DNA of 64,000 nucleotides, taken from positions 310,001 through 374,000 of the forward strand of contig CBDDKM010000006.1 of assembly GCA_965230225.1 (NCBI GenBank), written 5' to 3'. A program made the translations under genes and the position numbers. Under the pieces are notes generated by a model. It made no database searches. It was not told the origin of the DNA and saw only the letters and a list, made by a program, of their open reading frames with translations. The number at the start of each line of letters is the position of its first letter. The first letter of the stretch is position 1. Source of the stretch: CALSMU01 sp965230225. Lineage in GTDB: Bacteria; Bacteroidota; Bacteroidia; Flavobacteriales_D; Parvicellaceae. This document shows, piece by piece, positions 55,422 through 63,947 of this stretch.

Positions 55422-56339
55422 TCACCTCCTATACTGGCTCTCCGGTTTAGGCTTCATCAGGTTTTTAAAGAAGTAGGGAATTCCAATTAATTCTCCCGCC
55501 AGGGACACAAGAGTAATGGGGAGGTTGAGCCAAATGGTATCATCCAGCACCGGTTGTCCATCTACTCGAGGTAAACCAGCCATGAATGCTGAAATGGCCA
55601 CAATGGCCGTGAAAATAACGTATATGGACAATCCATTTTCGGAGTGATCCCTAAGGTACAGAAACAGCATGGCTGCAACTGCCGTAAGTGCAAAGGTCAT
55701 CTGAATTAATACTCCTAAAGAATAACCGTTAGAAGGCATAACCCCTCCAGTTTTGAGGTATAGTTGGTAGTAACTCACATTAACTACTAATATTATAGCC
55801 ACAACAATTAAGTAGGATTGAAAAAGCTTATAGGCAATGGTGTGGTATTCTTTAATTCTATCCTTATCCGCTTTTGGAGCACCATTTCGATTTAAAAAGT
55901 AAGGAATCCCCAACATGGTAACTAAACTTCCTATTAGGGATATAGGTACCGAAAGACTATAAATAAGATTAGGCATACCTGCATCGCCGTAAAGCCTTTT
56001 AATTTCGTTAATGGAAGGGAGCATTCTTATGCTCATGGAAACATAACAAAAGGTGATGTTGGCAATTAACAACACCAAAATCCACTTTATATACTGGAAA
56101 GAATTGTTGTACCTCTTATCTATAAACTTGTAGTGAATAATTCCATTAACGATGGTAAAGAACAAGCATTGATACCCCACGTATTTTAAGCTATAAATTT
56201 CTGGAATAGGGATGTCTGTGCTCATGTCCCAAATAAGGTAATAGCCCAAAGCAAGCATTACAGCAGCAACACCTGCTATTAAGCTGGAGGTAATTATCAA
56301 CAAAAGTGAAGATGATTTTAATTGCTCTTTTAGGCTCAT
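55422..56339 (-). CDS. Polytopic membrane protein of unknown function
   Basis: 305 residues with about eight predicted membrane helices, including LLLIITSSLIAGVAAVMLAL near the start, YIKWILVLLIANITFCYVSM and ISLIGSLVTMLGIPYFL. The helix ending GIPYFLNRNG (first half) recurs as ELIGIPYFFKNLM at the C-terminus, suggesting an internal duplication of a four-helix unit. No transport or catalytic motif is recognised. It is converging with the gene at 54388. Confidence 0.65.
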   Translation of the reverse strand: MSLKEQLKSSSLLLIITSSLIAGVAAVMLALGYYLIWDMSTDIPIPEIYSLKYVGYQCLFFTIVNGIIHYKFIDKRYNNSFQYIKWILVLLIANITFCYVSMSIRMLPSINEIKRLYGDAGMPNLIYSLSVPISLIGSLVTMLGIPYFLNRNGAPKADKDRIKEYHTIAYKLFQSYLIVVAIILVVNVSYYQLYLKTGGVMPSNGYSLGVLIQMTFALTAVAAMLFLYLRDHSENGLSIYVIFTAIVAISAFMAGLPRVDGQPVLDDTIWLNLPITLVSLAGELIGIPYFFKNLMKPKPESQYRR

Positions 56340-56390
56340 GCAGTGCTAATATACTTGAAATTAGTCATAGCAATTAGCGGTAGTAAAAAT

Positions 56391-56556
56391 CCTCGGGGCA
56401 AGCCCACGAGGCATTAATGAAATATTCTTTTCGTTTTCAAACTTTACTTTTTCGCACCAGGCAAGCCTCAGAGTATTGACCCGTAGACCCTGCTGCAAAA
56501 GCGGGGTTGGTTCTACTTGCAATTTTGAGTGCGTCTTTTCAGACTTCTCAAAATTG
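56391..56556 (-). other. Hairpin-rich intergenic segment
   Basis: Three stacked structures without a coding explanation: CCTCG-GGGC / GCCC-CGAGG (56391-56411, one bulge), GTAGA-CCCTGCT / AGCGGGG..TCTAC (56483-56515) and CAATTTTGA / TCAAAATTG (56520-56528, 56548-56556) around an inner GTCT/AGAC stem. They lie between a terminated cargo gene and the start of the membrane protein gene on the minus strand, so they may be a leader RNA or a repeat element. Confidence 0.35.
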
Positions 56557-56570
56557 AGTTTCACCAATAA

Positions 56571-56609
56571 AAAAAGGTAAGCTGCGATGAGAGATACAGC
56601 TTACCTTTT
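56571..56609 (-). terminator. Intrinsic terminator of the Omp28-like cargo gene
   Basis: Read on the minus strand: AAAAGGTAAGCTG, 12-base loop, CAGCTTACCTTTTT. The perfect 9-bp core stem is flanked by A and T runs, 23 bases after the stop codon. Confidence 0.9.
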
Positions 56610-56631
56610 AAATCCAACTTTGGTTTAGTTG

Positions 56632-58629
56632 TTATTTGAGCACACTTAATTTCTTAGATGTCTTTCTGTTTCCATCAACAAAAGTAATGGTGTATATTCC
56701 TGTGTCTAGGCTACCAGAATCAAAAATAATGTTGTTCTGACCAGTAATCAGGTTGTCAATTCTCTTTACCAATTTACCCGATGCATCGTACAATTCTAAA
56801 GCTCCTTCGGAAGAGTTAGTCAATTCGAAGCTTACATTGAATAAACCGAATGCCGGGTTAGGGAATACCTTTAACTCTGGAGTTTCGTTCTCTACAATAT
56901 CAGTAGGCCAGGTAATCATAATATCATCCACATAAAGGTTGTTACCATAATCTGATGTACCTTCCATTTTAATCATCACTTCCGACTCTCCATCGTAAGC
57001 ACTTAAATCTACATTAGTAGTGGTCCATTCGTCCGATTTAGGGAAGAAATTTCCACTGTTTAAAGCAGGTGCAGTAGATAGGGTAGAACCAGCTTCGCTC
57101 CACACAGATGTCCAGGTGTTTCCACAATCGGTAGATACAAAGATCTCTAACTGGTCGTCCTCGTTGTTGTACTGAGCGTAAGCATGAGAAAAGATTAATG
57201 AGTAGTTAGCGTTGGTGCTAAAATCAATTTTCTCCCACACTAAAGAAGCCGATCCACTTTGAATACCATAGAAATTCCACAAGTAGCTATTGGTACTATT
57301 CTCATATCCTCCTAATTCCCAGTTGACAGACGAAGCTGCATTTTGGTTCACCACAAAAACACTTAATCCATCTGGGTTATCTGCAATACTATTTGGAGGA
57401 GCTACATCGCTTAATGCGTTGGATTCAAATCCTTCCGAATGGGTAGTAGCAAACGCCGTTGCAGGTAGGGTATACCACTTATTACTTGCCGACTCGTTGT
57501 TCCCATTCGTTAGTTCTATCGAAGTTAAATCAGCCGATGTATTTACGTTGTATACAATCTCGTTTTCTCCGGTAGGTGCTGTAATAGCAGGGAAGGTATG
57601 GGTGTAGCTTTGTCCAGCTGCAACTGTTTGGTACACCATAGCAGTAACTGCTGTTCCACCATTTAACGAATAAGATACTTCTAAGGTATCAATGTCCGAA
57701 CTACCTGCATTGTTTACAGTAATTTCTGGAGTTACTGCGTTATCACAATAATCTGCAGGGTAGTTCATGTTAGAACCAGCTGCTAAATCCACTTCATCCA
57801 CACCATTAGGAATATTAATGGTAAGTGGTCCATCCGTACCAGTAATGATTTCATTTTGTCCTTCGGCTATAAAAGCAATGACTTCCAGGTTGTTCAACTC
57901 CATTGGAATGTTCTCTATCATGGCCGGAATGGTATAGGTATACTGTCTTGTAACAGTAGTACCCTGTGTAGTTGTAGTTACAGGATCTCCCCATTGCCCG
58001 GTAATTAAACTTCTTAAGGCGTGAGTATGATTGTAATCTCCATTGGGCAATACCTGAGATGGGTTACCGTTGGTTCCAGATTGTCCTCCAGCTATATCGT
58101 TTTGCAATAGTGCAATGTTAATGTTGCTAGAAGCAGGACCGTTTCCAGTAAAGTATACTTCTACATCTACAGTTAACTCTCTGGTTACTGCATTAATATT
58201 AGCATCAAATGCAATGTTAGCATAAGAAGCTTCCGTTAATAAATCGTCTAAATCTCCAGAAGGAAATGCTGGAGGATTACCAGATTGCAGGTTAACTGCC
58301 GATCTTCTGTTCATCATGGCTGCGGGAAAAGCAGAAATAGAGAAGGCATTGGCTAAACCGGTACCTTCTGGAGTTCTGAAGTCTAAATCTGACGAGTTTT
58401 GAGGTGTGGCATATCCACCTGCGTGTACATTAATAAGAAATACATCATCTGGGTTATTGTCTTTAAACACCTGTGCAGAAGCATGCCCTGTAGGGCACCA
58501 TCCACAATAAATTCCGGTGTATTCTTCTAAAATTACGTTCTTGTTTTCGGCTGTTGTGCTTACTGGTAGTTGAGCAAAAGAGCTAAACCCAATAGCGAGG
58601 CCAAGTGTTGTAAGTACAGTTTTTTTCAT
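56632..58629 (-). CDS. T9SS type A cargo with Omp28-like thioredoxin domain
   Basis: 665 residues. Signal peptide to about residue 20 (SSFAQ). Residues about 28-290 match the Omp28/thioredoxin-like secreted family, starting NVILEEYTGIYCGWCPTG with redox Cys42 and Cys45, then VFLINVHAGGYATP. A CARDB-like segment (about 300-390) follows, then a MAM/jelly-roll-like region (about 400-570, with TDCGNTWTSVWSEAG and LYVDDIMITW). The end is a type A sorting domain (VFPNPAFGLFNVSFEL ... LDTGIYTITF). With the protein at 49355 this is the second surface-directed thioredoxin-like cargo in the window. It is terminated by a strong hairpin. Confidence 0.87.
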   Translation of the reverse strand: MKKTVLTTLGLAIGFSSFAQLPVSTTAENKNVILEEYTGIYCGWCPTGHASAQVFKDNNPDDVFLINVHAGGYATPQNSSDLDFRTPEGTGLANAFSISAFPAAMMNRRSAVNLQSGNPPAFPSGDLDDLLTEASYANIAFDANINAVTRELTVDVEVYFTGNGPASSNINIALLQNDIAGGQSGTNGNPSQVLPNGDYNHTHALRSLITGQWGDPVTTTTQGTTVTRQYTYTIPAMIENIPMELNNLEVIAFIAEGQNEIITGTDGPLTINIPNGVDEVDLAAGSNMNYPADYCDNAVTPEITVNNAGSSDIDTLEVSYSLNGGTAVTAMVYQTVAAGQSYTHTFPAITAPTGENEIVYNVNTSADLTSIELTNGNNESASNKWYTLPATAFATTHSEGFESNALSDVAPPNSIADNPDGLSVFVVNQNAASSVNWELGGYENSTNSYLWNFYGIQSGSASLVWEKIDFSTNANYSLIFSHAYAQYNNEDDQLEIFVSTDCGNTWTSVWSEAGSTLSTAPALNSGNFFPKSDEWTTTNVDLSAYDGESEVMIKMEGTSDYGNNLYVDDIMITWPTDIVENETPELKVFPNPAFGLFNVSFELTNSSEGALELYDASGKLVKRIDNLITGQNNIIFDSGSLDTGIYTITFVDGNRKTSKKLSVLK

Positions 58630-59275
58630 AGTTACAGTATTAGTTATTTGTTTCTACATTGATTTTGGGTTCAACATGTGCATGACTCTTCCTGTCCGGT
58701 ATAACATACCAGATGTAAGGTCAGAGAAAACAATAGGAATTATTAGTGCACAACAATACCGTTAGCTTAACTCTAACAAGTCAATTTTTGGCGGTTTAAA
58801 CGGGTGGTTTTGCAAGACCGAACTTGCTGCTTCAGGAATTCTTTCGATAGCTAATCAAAAGAAGATACTTTGTTTAGAATTCTTGTGGTTGATGAATTCC
58901 TGGCGTGGTATCTATCTCAAAAACACTTGTGGATATAAAGGGTTGCTTGGTGGGGTTAAATTTGTACTGATGTTGTTGAGAAATGAACAATAGTTTCTTT
59001 GTGGTTCTTATAAAATAGAAGGAAATACTAATGAGGTGAATTTGGGCTACCGTAGAATTACCCTTTTTTGGGGTGAGATTACCCAATTTTGACTCTTTTA
59101 TCATCGTCATAAACAATACATAATTAATTTAATATCTGAATTTATAATGCCTTTAAGTAGATAGTAAGCCATTGAATCCTAGTTTAAGCATTAATAGAAG
59201 ATTTAGACTAAACAGGGGGAGAGATTACTTACTATTGAAATTATAGGTAAAGAGTATCAATTTTAGCAAATTTAT
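58630..59275. other. Gene-free 646-base gap before the defence island
   Basis: No convincing gene. It holds a small perfect inverted repeat GGTAT-AAC-ATACC at about 58709-58721, near the promoter side of the Omp28-like gene, and two near-repeats of ATTACCC around 59056-59092. The only open frame of note (58874-59116, minus) has no protein-like character. The base composition becomes visibly more A/T-rich towards the helicase gene. Confidence 0.5.
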
Positions 59276-62200
59276 ATGATTTTCAAACTTCCTTCACTGC
59301 ATAAAACATACAAGGGCTTTGGTTCTCGAAATATAATCAATCATCTGATACATAAAGAAATTGAAGTCGATTCGGCTTATTTAATTCAGCAGGGGAGATT
59401 TCTCAAAATTAAATTTGGTGATGATTGGATATATTTTACACGATCAACAAATAACTTAACTGCTCAAATGACCCATGTGGTCAAATGTGACAAAGCACCT
59501 ACTGTTGAAAGAATTGAAACGGAAGAGTTACGATTAAATTGGTTTAAACATCCACAGTTACGTGATTATCAGCCTTCAGAAATCGTTGATTCATGGAAAG
59601 GTGATTTTACTATCAAAGAAGAACATAAAGATGAAACTACACAAATAAATGGATTAAGAGACCCACAAATAGGTTCGATATATGCGACACTGGCCCACTG
59701 GAGATCTTCGGATGAGACGGGAACAGTTGTACTTCCTACAGGAACTGGCAAAACAGAAACAATGTTGAGTCTTTTGGTCTTAAGACAATGTCCTAAGTTG
59801 TTAATTATTGTTCCATCGGATTCTCTCCGCGATCAATTGTCAAAGAAATTTTATTCGCTCGGGCTTCTAAGAAAACTCGAATTGATAACTGAACAAAGTT
59901 TATTTCCTAGAGTCGGAGTTTTAAAGTCAAAGATTTCTGATGATGACCTATTTAGAGAATTTTTGAATGGCTGCAATGTTGTAGTTACCACAATGGATAT
60001 AGCAAGTGGATGTTCTGAGGTTCAGCAATCTATAATGGTGGATCATTTTTCCCATTTATTTATTGATGAAGCTCACCATATAAAAGCAAAAACTTGGTCT
60101 TCCTTTACTGAGCGATTTCCCCATAAAAGCATTCTACAATTTACCGCAACACCGTTCAGAAATGATCAAAAAAGAATAGGAGGAAAAATTATATTTAACT
60201 TCCCTTTAAAGAAAGCTCAAGATCAAGGATATTTCAAGAAAATCAATTTTGTGTCAATTAGGCAATATGATATGGAAAAAGCTGATCATGAACTAGCTGA
60301 AATATCGGTTGCAAAATTGAGAGAAGATCTGGAAACCTACAATCATATTTTAATGGCGCGATGTAAAAATCATAAGGAAGCTGACCGAATATTCGAAATT
60401 TATAGAGTGCATGAAGATTTAAACCCTGTGTGCATCCATTCAGGAAGAAGTGATAAGAAAGAGGTTATGGGTAAAATACTCTCTAAGACAGCTAAAATCA
60501 TTGTTTGCGTGGATATGCTTGGTGAGGGGTTTGATTTGCCTGAATTAAAGATTGCAGCATTTCATTTTATCAGAAAAAGTCTTCCAATTACCCTGCAGCT
60601 TGCTGGCCGATTTACTCGAACAGATTTTGATGATACTCTAGGAGAAGCAACCATTTTTGCGAATGTGGCCGATGTAAACGTAAGAGATGAACTTGATGAT
60701 CTTTATGCACAAGATGCTGATTGGAATCAGTTGCTTCCTACTTTGTCTCAAGCTCAAATAGAAGAAGAACAGCAGCTGACAGATTATTTTGCTGGGTTCA
60801 ACAAGATTGATCAGTCTAAGGTACCTTTTCAAAATATGCGCCCAGCTCTAAGTACAGTTGCATATAGAAATACAGAAAACGCAGATTGGAACCCGAAAAA
60901 CTTTAGAGCAGGTTTGAATGAGATTGGAACGAATGAGTATCTGTTTAGTGATTACAATTCTAACCAAAAAGTATTAGTGATAATTACGGGGAGACAAAAA
61001 GACATTGATTGGGGTGTTTCCAAAGATATTTTTGATATCCATTGGGAAATGATCATTGTTCATTGGGATTCTCGAGAAAATATTCTATTGATTCATGGCT
61101 CCGATAATGCTGGATTATACAAAGATCTAGCAGAGTCAGTCTTAGACGAGAATATTCAAATCGTAAATAAGATGGATGTTTACAAGGCTTTTCATGGTTT
61201 AAATAGGGTTAAACTCCATAATGTTGGATTAAAGAAGTTCTTAGGTAAGAATATAAGATTTCAAATGTTGTTTGGGGCCGATATTCAAGCCGCAATCTCT
61301 GCGACGGCGGAATCCGGAGCTCAAAAAACTATTGTTCAAGGAATTGGTTATGAGAATGGTGTCAAAGTTTCACTAGGCTGTTCTGCTAAAGGAAGAATTT
61401 GGTCTAAAATGCGTGGGAATGTAAAGCAATTTACAGATTGGTCTAAAAAAATTGCTGCAAAAATTAATGATCCTGATATTGACCCTAATACTATTTTAAG
61501 AAATACTCTAATCCCGAAATTGATTGATCAACGGCCGAATGCTTATCCTGTATTTCTAGATTGGCATGAAGATATGTATATTCAGTCCGAAACTAAGTTC
61601 ACATTTCATATTAACGGTAGATTTTATGATTTAGCAAGTTGCGAATTGAAAGTTGTAAACCCTGATAATAACAATGAATTGAGGTTCTCACTAAAAACAG
61701 AGGATAGTGAAATTGTTTTTCAACTTAATTTATTCTCAGAGGATCATGATTTGGGTGGTGGAAATATTCAAAGTATTCCAGATTTCAAAATTGAAAAAAT
61801 TTCAACAGATGAAGTAAGTGTAAGTTTCGGAAGTAAAACTATGTCTCTTGAAGATTTTTTCAACTTGTTTATTCCTACGATTTGGTTTGCAGATGGTTCG
61901 GCTTTAACTGGCACAGAATATATTGAGTTAAAGTCGGGAAGTGTTGGGTTATATCCTATAGAAAAAATAGTGTCATGGGATTGGACGGAAGTTGATATTT
62001 CAAAAGAAGCTCAGGGTGTTCCTCCAAAAATCACAAATTCTATTCAATATAAGGTGATTGAAAAACTTGTTGCTGAGGATTATGATATTGTTTATGATGA
62101 CGATTATTCAGGTGAAATTGCGGATATTGTTGCTATTAAAGATAATGGCGATAAACTCATAATTGAATTATATCATTTGAAATATGCTGTAAATGGAAGG

Positions 62201-62548
62201 GTTAGTGGGCAAATAAAGAACTTCTATGAAGTCTGTGGACAAGTGCAAAAATCAATTCAATGGAAACATAGAAAGGGACGAGAGTTTTTTAGTCATTTAC
62301 TTCGAAGAGAAACTAAAACAAAAAATGGGGTGTCATGTTCAAGAATTGAAAAAGGAACGAGAGCGGAGATCGCAAGGTTGGAGAGATTAGCCAAAGAGGA
62401 AATTCCGATGGAGTTTAAAATTTACCTCGTTCAACCAGGAGCCTCAAAAAGAAATCTTTCTGACGATATACTTTCTTTGCTCGGAGTTACTGAGAATTAT
62501 TTAATGGAAATTGCTGCAATTGAATTGGAAGTGATAACAAGTGCATAG
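59276..62548 (+). CDS. Large SF2 DEAD/DEAH helicase, defence-associated
   Basis: 1090 residues. N-terminal region of unknown type (about 1-100); Q-like LRDYQPSEI; Walker A PTGTGKTET (about 152-160); DEAH box starting near Asp264 (LFIDEAHHIKAK); motif III FTATPF; motif VI LAGRFTRTD (about 441-450), all of a type III/type I restriction-helicase-like SF2 core. Residues 600-930 are unrecognised. The C-terminal domain has EIADIVAIKDNGD (Asp950) and IIELYHLKYA (Glu964, Lys969), which loosely recalls the PD-(D/E)XK nuclease order but lacks the strict E-x-K spacing. The adjacent SRA-HNH gene points to phage or foreign-DNA defence. Codon and base use look more A/T-rich than the genes to the left. Confidence 0.8.
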   Translation: MIFKLPSLHKTYKGFGSRNIINHLIHKEIEVDSAYLIQQGRFLKIKFGDDWIYFTRSTNNLTAQMTHVVKCDKAPTVERIETEELRLNWFKHPQLRDYQPSEIVDSWKGDFTIKEEHKDETTQINGLRDPQIGSIYATLAHWRSSDETGTVVLPTGTGKTETMLSLLVLRQCPKLLIIVPSDSLRDQLSKKFYSLGLLRKLELITEQSLFPRVGVLKSKISDDDLFREFLNGCNVVVTTMDIASGCSEVQQSIMVDHFSHLFIDEAHHIKAKTWSSFTERFPHKSILQFTATPFRNDQKRIGGKIIFNFPLKKAQDQGYFKKINFVSIRQYDMEKADHELAEISVAKLREDLETYNHILMARCKNHKEADRIFEIYRVHEDLNPVCIHSGRSDKKEVMGKILSKTAKIIVCVDMLGEGFDLPELKIAAFHFIRKSLPITLQLAGRFTRTDFDDTLGEATIFANVADVNVRDELDDLYAQDADWNQLLPTLSQAQIEEEQQLTDYFAGFNKIDQSKVPFQNMRPALSTVAYRNTENADWNPKNFRAGLNEIGTNEYLFSDYNSNQKVLVIITGRQKDIDWGVSKDIFDIHWEMIIVHWDSRENILLIHGSDNAGLYKDLAESVLDENIQIVNKMDVYKAFHGLNRVKLHNVGLKKFLGKNIRFQMLFGADIQAAISATAESGAQKTIVQGIGYENGVKVSLGCSAKGRIWSKMRGNVKQFTDWSKKIAAKINDPDIDPNTILRNTLIPKLIDQRPNAYPVFLDWHEDMYIQSETKFTFHINGRFYDLASCELKVVNPDNNNELRFSLKTEDSEIVFQLNLFSEDHDLGGGNIQSIPDFKIEKISTDEVSVSFGSKTMSLEDFFNLFIPTIWFADGSALTGTEYIELKSGSVGLYPIEKIVSWDWTEVDISKEAQGVPPKITNSIQYKVIEKLVAEDYDIVYDDDYSGEIADIVAIKDNGDKLIIELYHLKYAVNGRVSGQIKNFYEVCGQVQKSIQWKHRKGREFFSHLLRRETKTKNGVSCSRIEKGTRAEIARLERLAKEEIPMEFKIYLVQPGASKRNLSDDILSLLGVTENYLMEIAAIELEVITSA

Positions 62549-62560
62549 CAAATTAGAATC

Positions 62561-62668
62561 ATGGAAAACAAGAATTACAAAATAAATCAACGACTCCTTG
62601 AGTTAAGAAATACTTACTTTTTACAAAAACTTAACTACAATATGACAAAGTTAATTAAGAGTATATAA
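62561..62668 (+). CDS. Possible 35-residue small protein
   Basis: An ATG-started frame (MENKNYKINQRLLELRNTY...) begins 13 bases after the helicase stop and ends 17 bases before the SRA-HNH start. It is short, basic and helix-prone. There is no homology claim, and it may be chance in A/T-rich DNA. Confidence 0.2.
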   Translation: MENKNYKINQRLLELRNTYFLQKLNYNMTKLIKSI

Positions 62669-62685
62669 ATCAATATCTTTACAAA

Positions 62686-63549
62686 ATGTTCACCCCTGGC
62701 CAACACTACAAAAGAAGCACCATACATGACCAATATGGTGGAAGTCGTCAAAATGGAATATCTCCTTCGAGAAAGATTCCTGTTATTTTCATGTTTACTG
62801 GAGCAGGAGGAAAGCAGCATGGATATAAAGACCTTTGGTTAAACGATAACGTGTTTTCGTATACTGGAGAAGGACAGGTTGGTGATATGCGGTTCATTCG
62901 TGGTAATTTGGCTTTGAGAGATCATCTTACTTCTGGCAAACAAGTATTCTTGTTTAAATATGTAAGAAAGGGAATTGTTGAGTTCGTAAGTGAAATGGAA
63001 GTTTTCGATTTCGGGTTGTTTGAAACACATGATAGGAATAATGAGAATAGATCTGGAATTAAATTCTTTTTGAAAAGAAAAGGAGTAGCCCTTTATTCTA
63101 TTCCAGAAGAACTAAGACCATTTGCTGCTGACTCCAAGAAAGCTTATGGTGAAGTTAAGCCCAATGTAACAGAAAGAAGTGGGTTAGTTACCTCACGTGT
63201 AGGGCAGGGGGCTTACAGGAAAAGTATTCTTCACCGATGGGAGTATAAATGCGCTGTTACTGAGTACAATGATCCACGATTATTAATAGCTTCTCATATC
63301 GTTCCATGGAAAGACTCTTCAGATGATGAAAGGCTTGATGTGGACAATGGAATTTTGCTTTCTCCAACTTATGATGCTCTATTTGATAGACATTTAATCA
63401 GCTTCGAAAATTCTGGGAAGATTATTCTGTCAGATGATCTTGGTAATTTTGACACCCAGAAAATCAAGATTACAGGTAAAGAAAGAATAATTGGCTTGTC
63501 CACTGGAAATATGGAATATTTAGAGAAACACCGTTCTCAACTACTATAA
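62686..63549 (+). CDS. SRA-HNH type IV restriction endonuclease
   Basis: 287 residues. The N-terminal ~130 residues read YKRSTIHDQYGGSRQNGI ... PVIFMFTGAGGKQHGYKDLW ... YTGEGQVGDMRFIRGN, the pattern of the ScoMcrA-type SRA domain that recognises modified cytosine in DNA. The C-terminal part is an HNH_2 (PF13391-like) nuclease: CAVTEYNDPRLLIASHIVPW, with His204, Asn221 (DVDNGILLSPTYDALFD) and His236 as the likely active-site set. Together these make a modification-dependent endonuclease that would cut 5-methyl- or 5-hydroxymethyl-cytosine-containing DNA such as that of some phages. A possible -7 TATCTTTA precedes it. Its stop abuts the stop of the XRE regulator gene. Confidence 0.85.
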   Translation: MFTPGQHYKRSTIHDQYGGSRQNGISPSRKIPVIFMFTGAGGKQHGYKDLWLNDNVFSYTGEGQVGDMRFIRGNLALRDHLTSGKQVFLFKYVRKGIVEFVSEMEVFDFGLFETHDRNNENRSGIKFFLKRKGVALYSIPEELRPFAADSKKAYGEVKPNVTERSGLVTSRVGQGAYRKSILHRWEYKCAVTEYNDPRLLIASHIVPWKDSSDDERLDVDNGILLSPTYDALFDRHLISFENSGKIILSDDLGNFDTQKIKITGKERIIGLSTGNMEYLEKHRSQLL

Positions 63550-63753
63550 TTACTTAGTAGGAACCAACAACTCCCTAATATCTACATCCAAAATCTCAGC
63601 AATTTTCTTCAAATCCTTTAAATGAGGTTGAGACTTATTGTTGCACATTGAAGTAACAGTGTTAGGGTTCTTTTCTAGTTTGGCAGCCAATTCTTTTTGG
63701 CTCATCCCTTTAATTACCAGTACTTCTTTAATTCTATTAATTCTCTCAGACAT
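63550..63753 (-). CDS. XRE/Cro-family HTH regulator
   Basis: 67 residues, essentially a single HTH_3 domain: IKEVLVIKGMSQKELAAKLE (helices 1-2), KNPNTVTSMCNNKSQPHLKD (recognition helix region), LKKIAEILDVDIRELL. The length and lack of other domains fit controller proteins of restriction systems and repressors of mobile or defence loci. It diverges from the gene starting at 63948, and the space between carries four copies of a TCATTGGTTWAA box, one placed inside a consensus promoter. This suggests that it represses that promoter and perhaps its own. Confidence 0.88.
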   Translation of the reverse strand: MSERINRIKEVLVIKGMSQKELAAKLEKNPNTVTSMCNNKSQPHLKDLKKIAEILDVDIRELLVPTK

Positions 63754-63804
63754 GCTTCGAATTTACCTAAAAACAGCAGGGGAGACAAATCAGTAATTCT
63801 CAGT

Positions 63805-63892
63805 TCATTGGTTTTTACAGTGGAATCATCGGTTAAAACGATGTTTTCATAAATTAAACCAATGAAAGTATTTTGTTTTATCATTGGTTAAA
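63805..63892. promoter_or_regulatory. Four-copy operator array for the XRE regulator
   Basis: Boxes resembling TCATTGGTTWAA lie at 63805-63816 (+), 63826-63837 (+, one central mismatch), 63854-63865 (-) and 63881-63892 (+). Copies 1 and 3 also form an inverted repeat with identical 11-base arms. The last box lies between the -33 and -7 elements of the rightward promoter. Confidence 0.65.
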
Positions 63893-63902
63893 CCTATGTT
63901 TG
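63872..63902 (+). promoter_or_regulatory. Consensus Bacteroidota promoter, rightward
   Basis: TTTG (63872-63875), 19-base spacer, TATGTTTG (63895-63902), an exact TTTG-N19-TAnnTTTG. A start near 63909 gives a leader of about 40 bases for the gene at 63948. An operator box fills the spacer. Confidence 0.7.
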
Positions 63903-63947
63903 TATGTGAATAAACGATTAAAAAACTGCTTAAAACAATCATTTACT

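Noticed and set aside
56361..56567. Open frame of 68 codons on the minus strand
   Set aside because: It coincides with the hairpin cluster; the peptide has no domain, and the stem symmetry explains the DNA better.
58874..59116. Open frame of 80 codons on the minus strand
   Set aside because: It has A/T-rich, low-information composition, no promoter or coupling to a neighbour, and no recognisable motif.
59276..62548. Helicase gene as a classical type III restriction Res subunit
   Set aside because: No Mod methyltransferase gene is present in the window and the C-terminal motif is not a standard Res endonuclease core.
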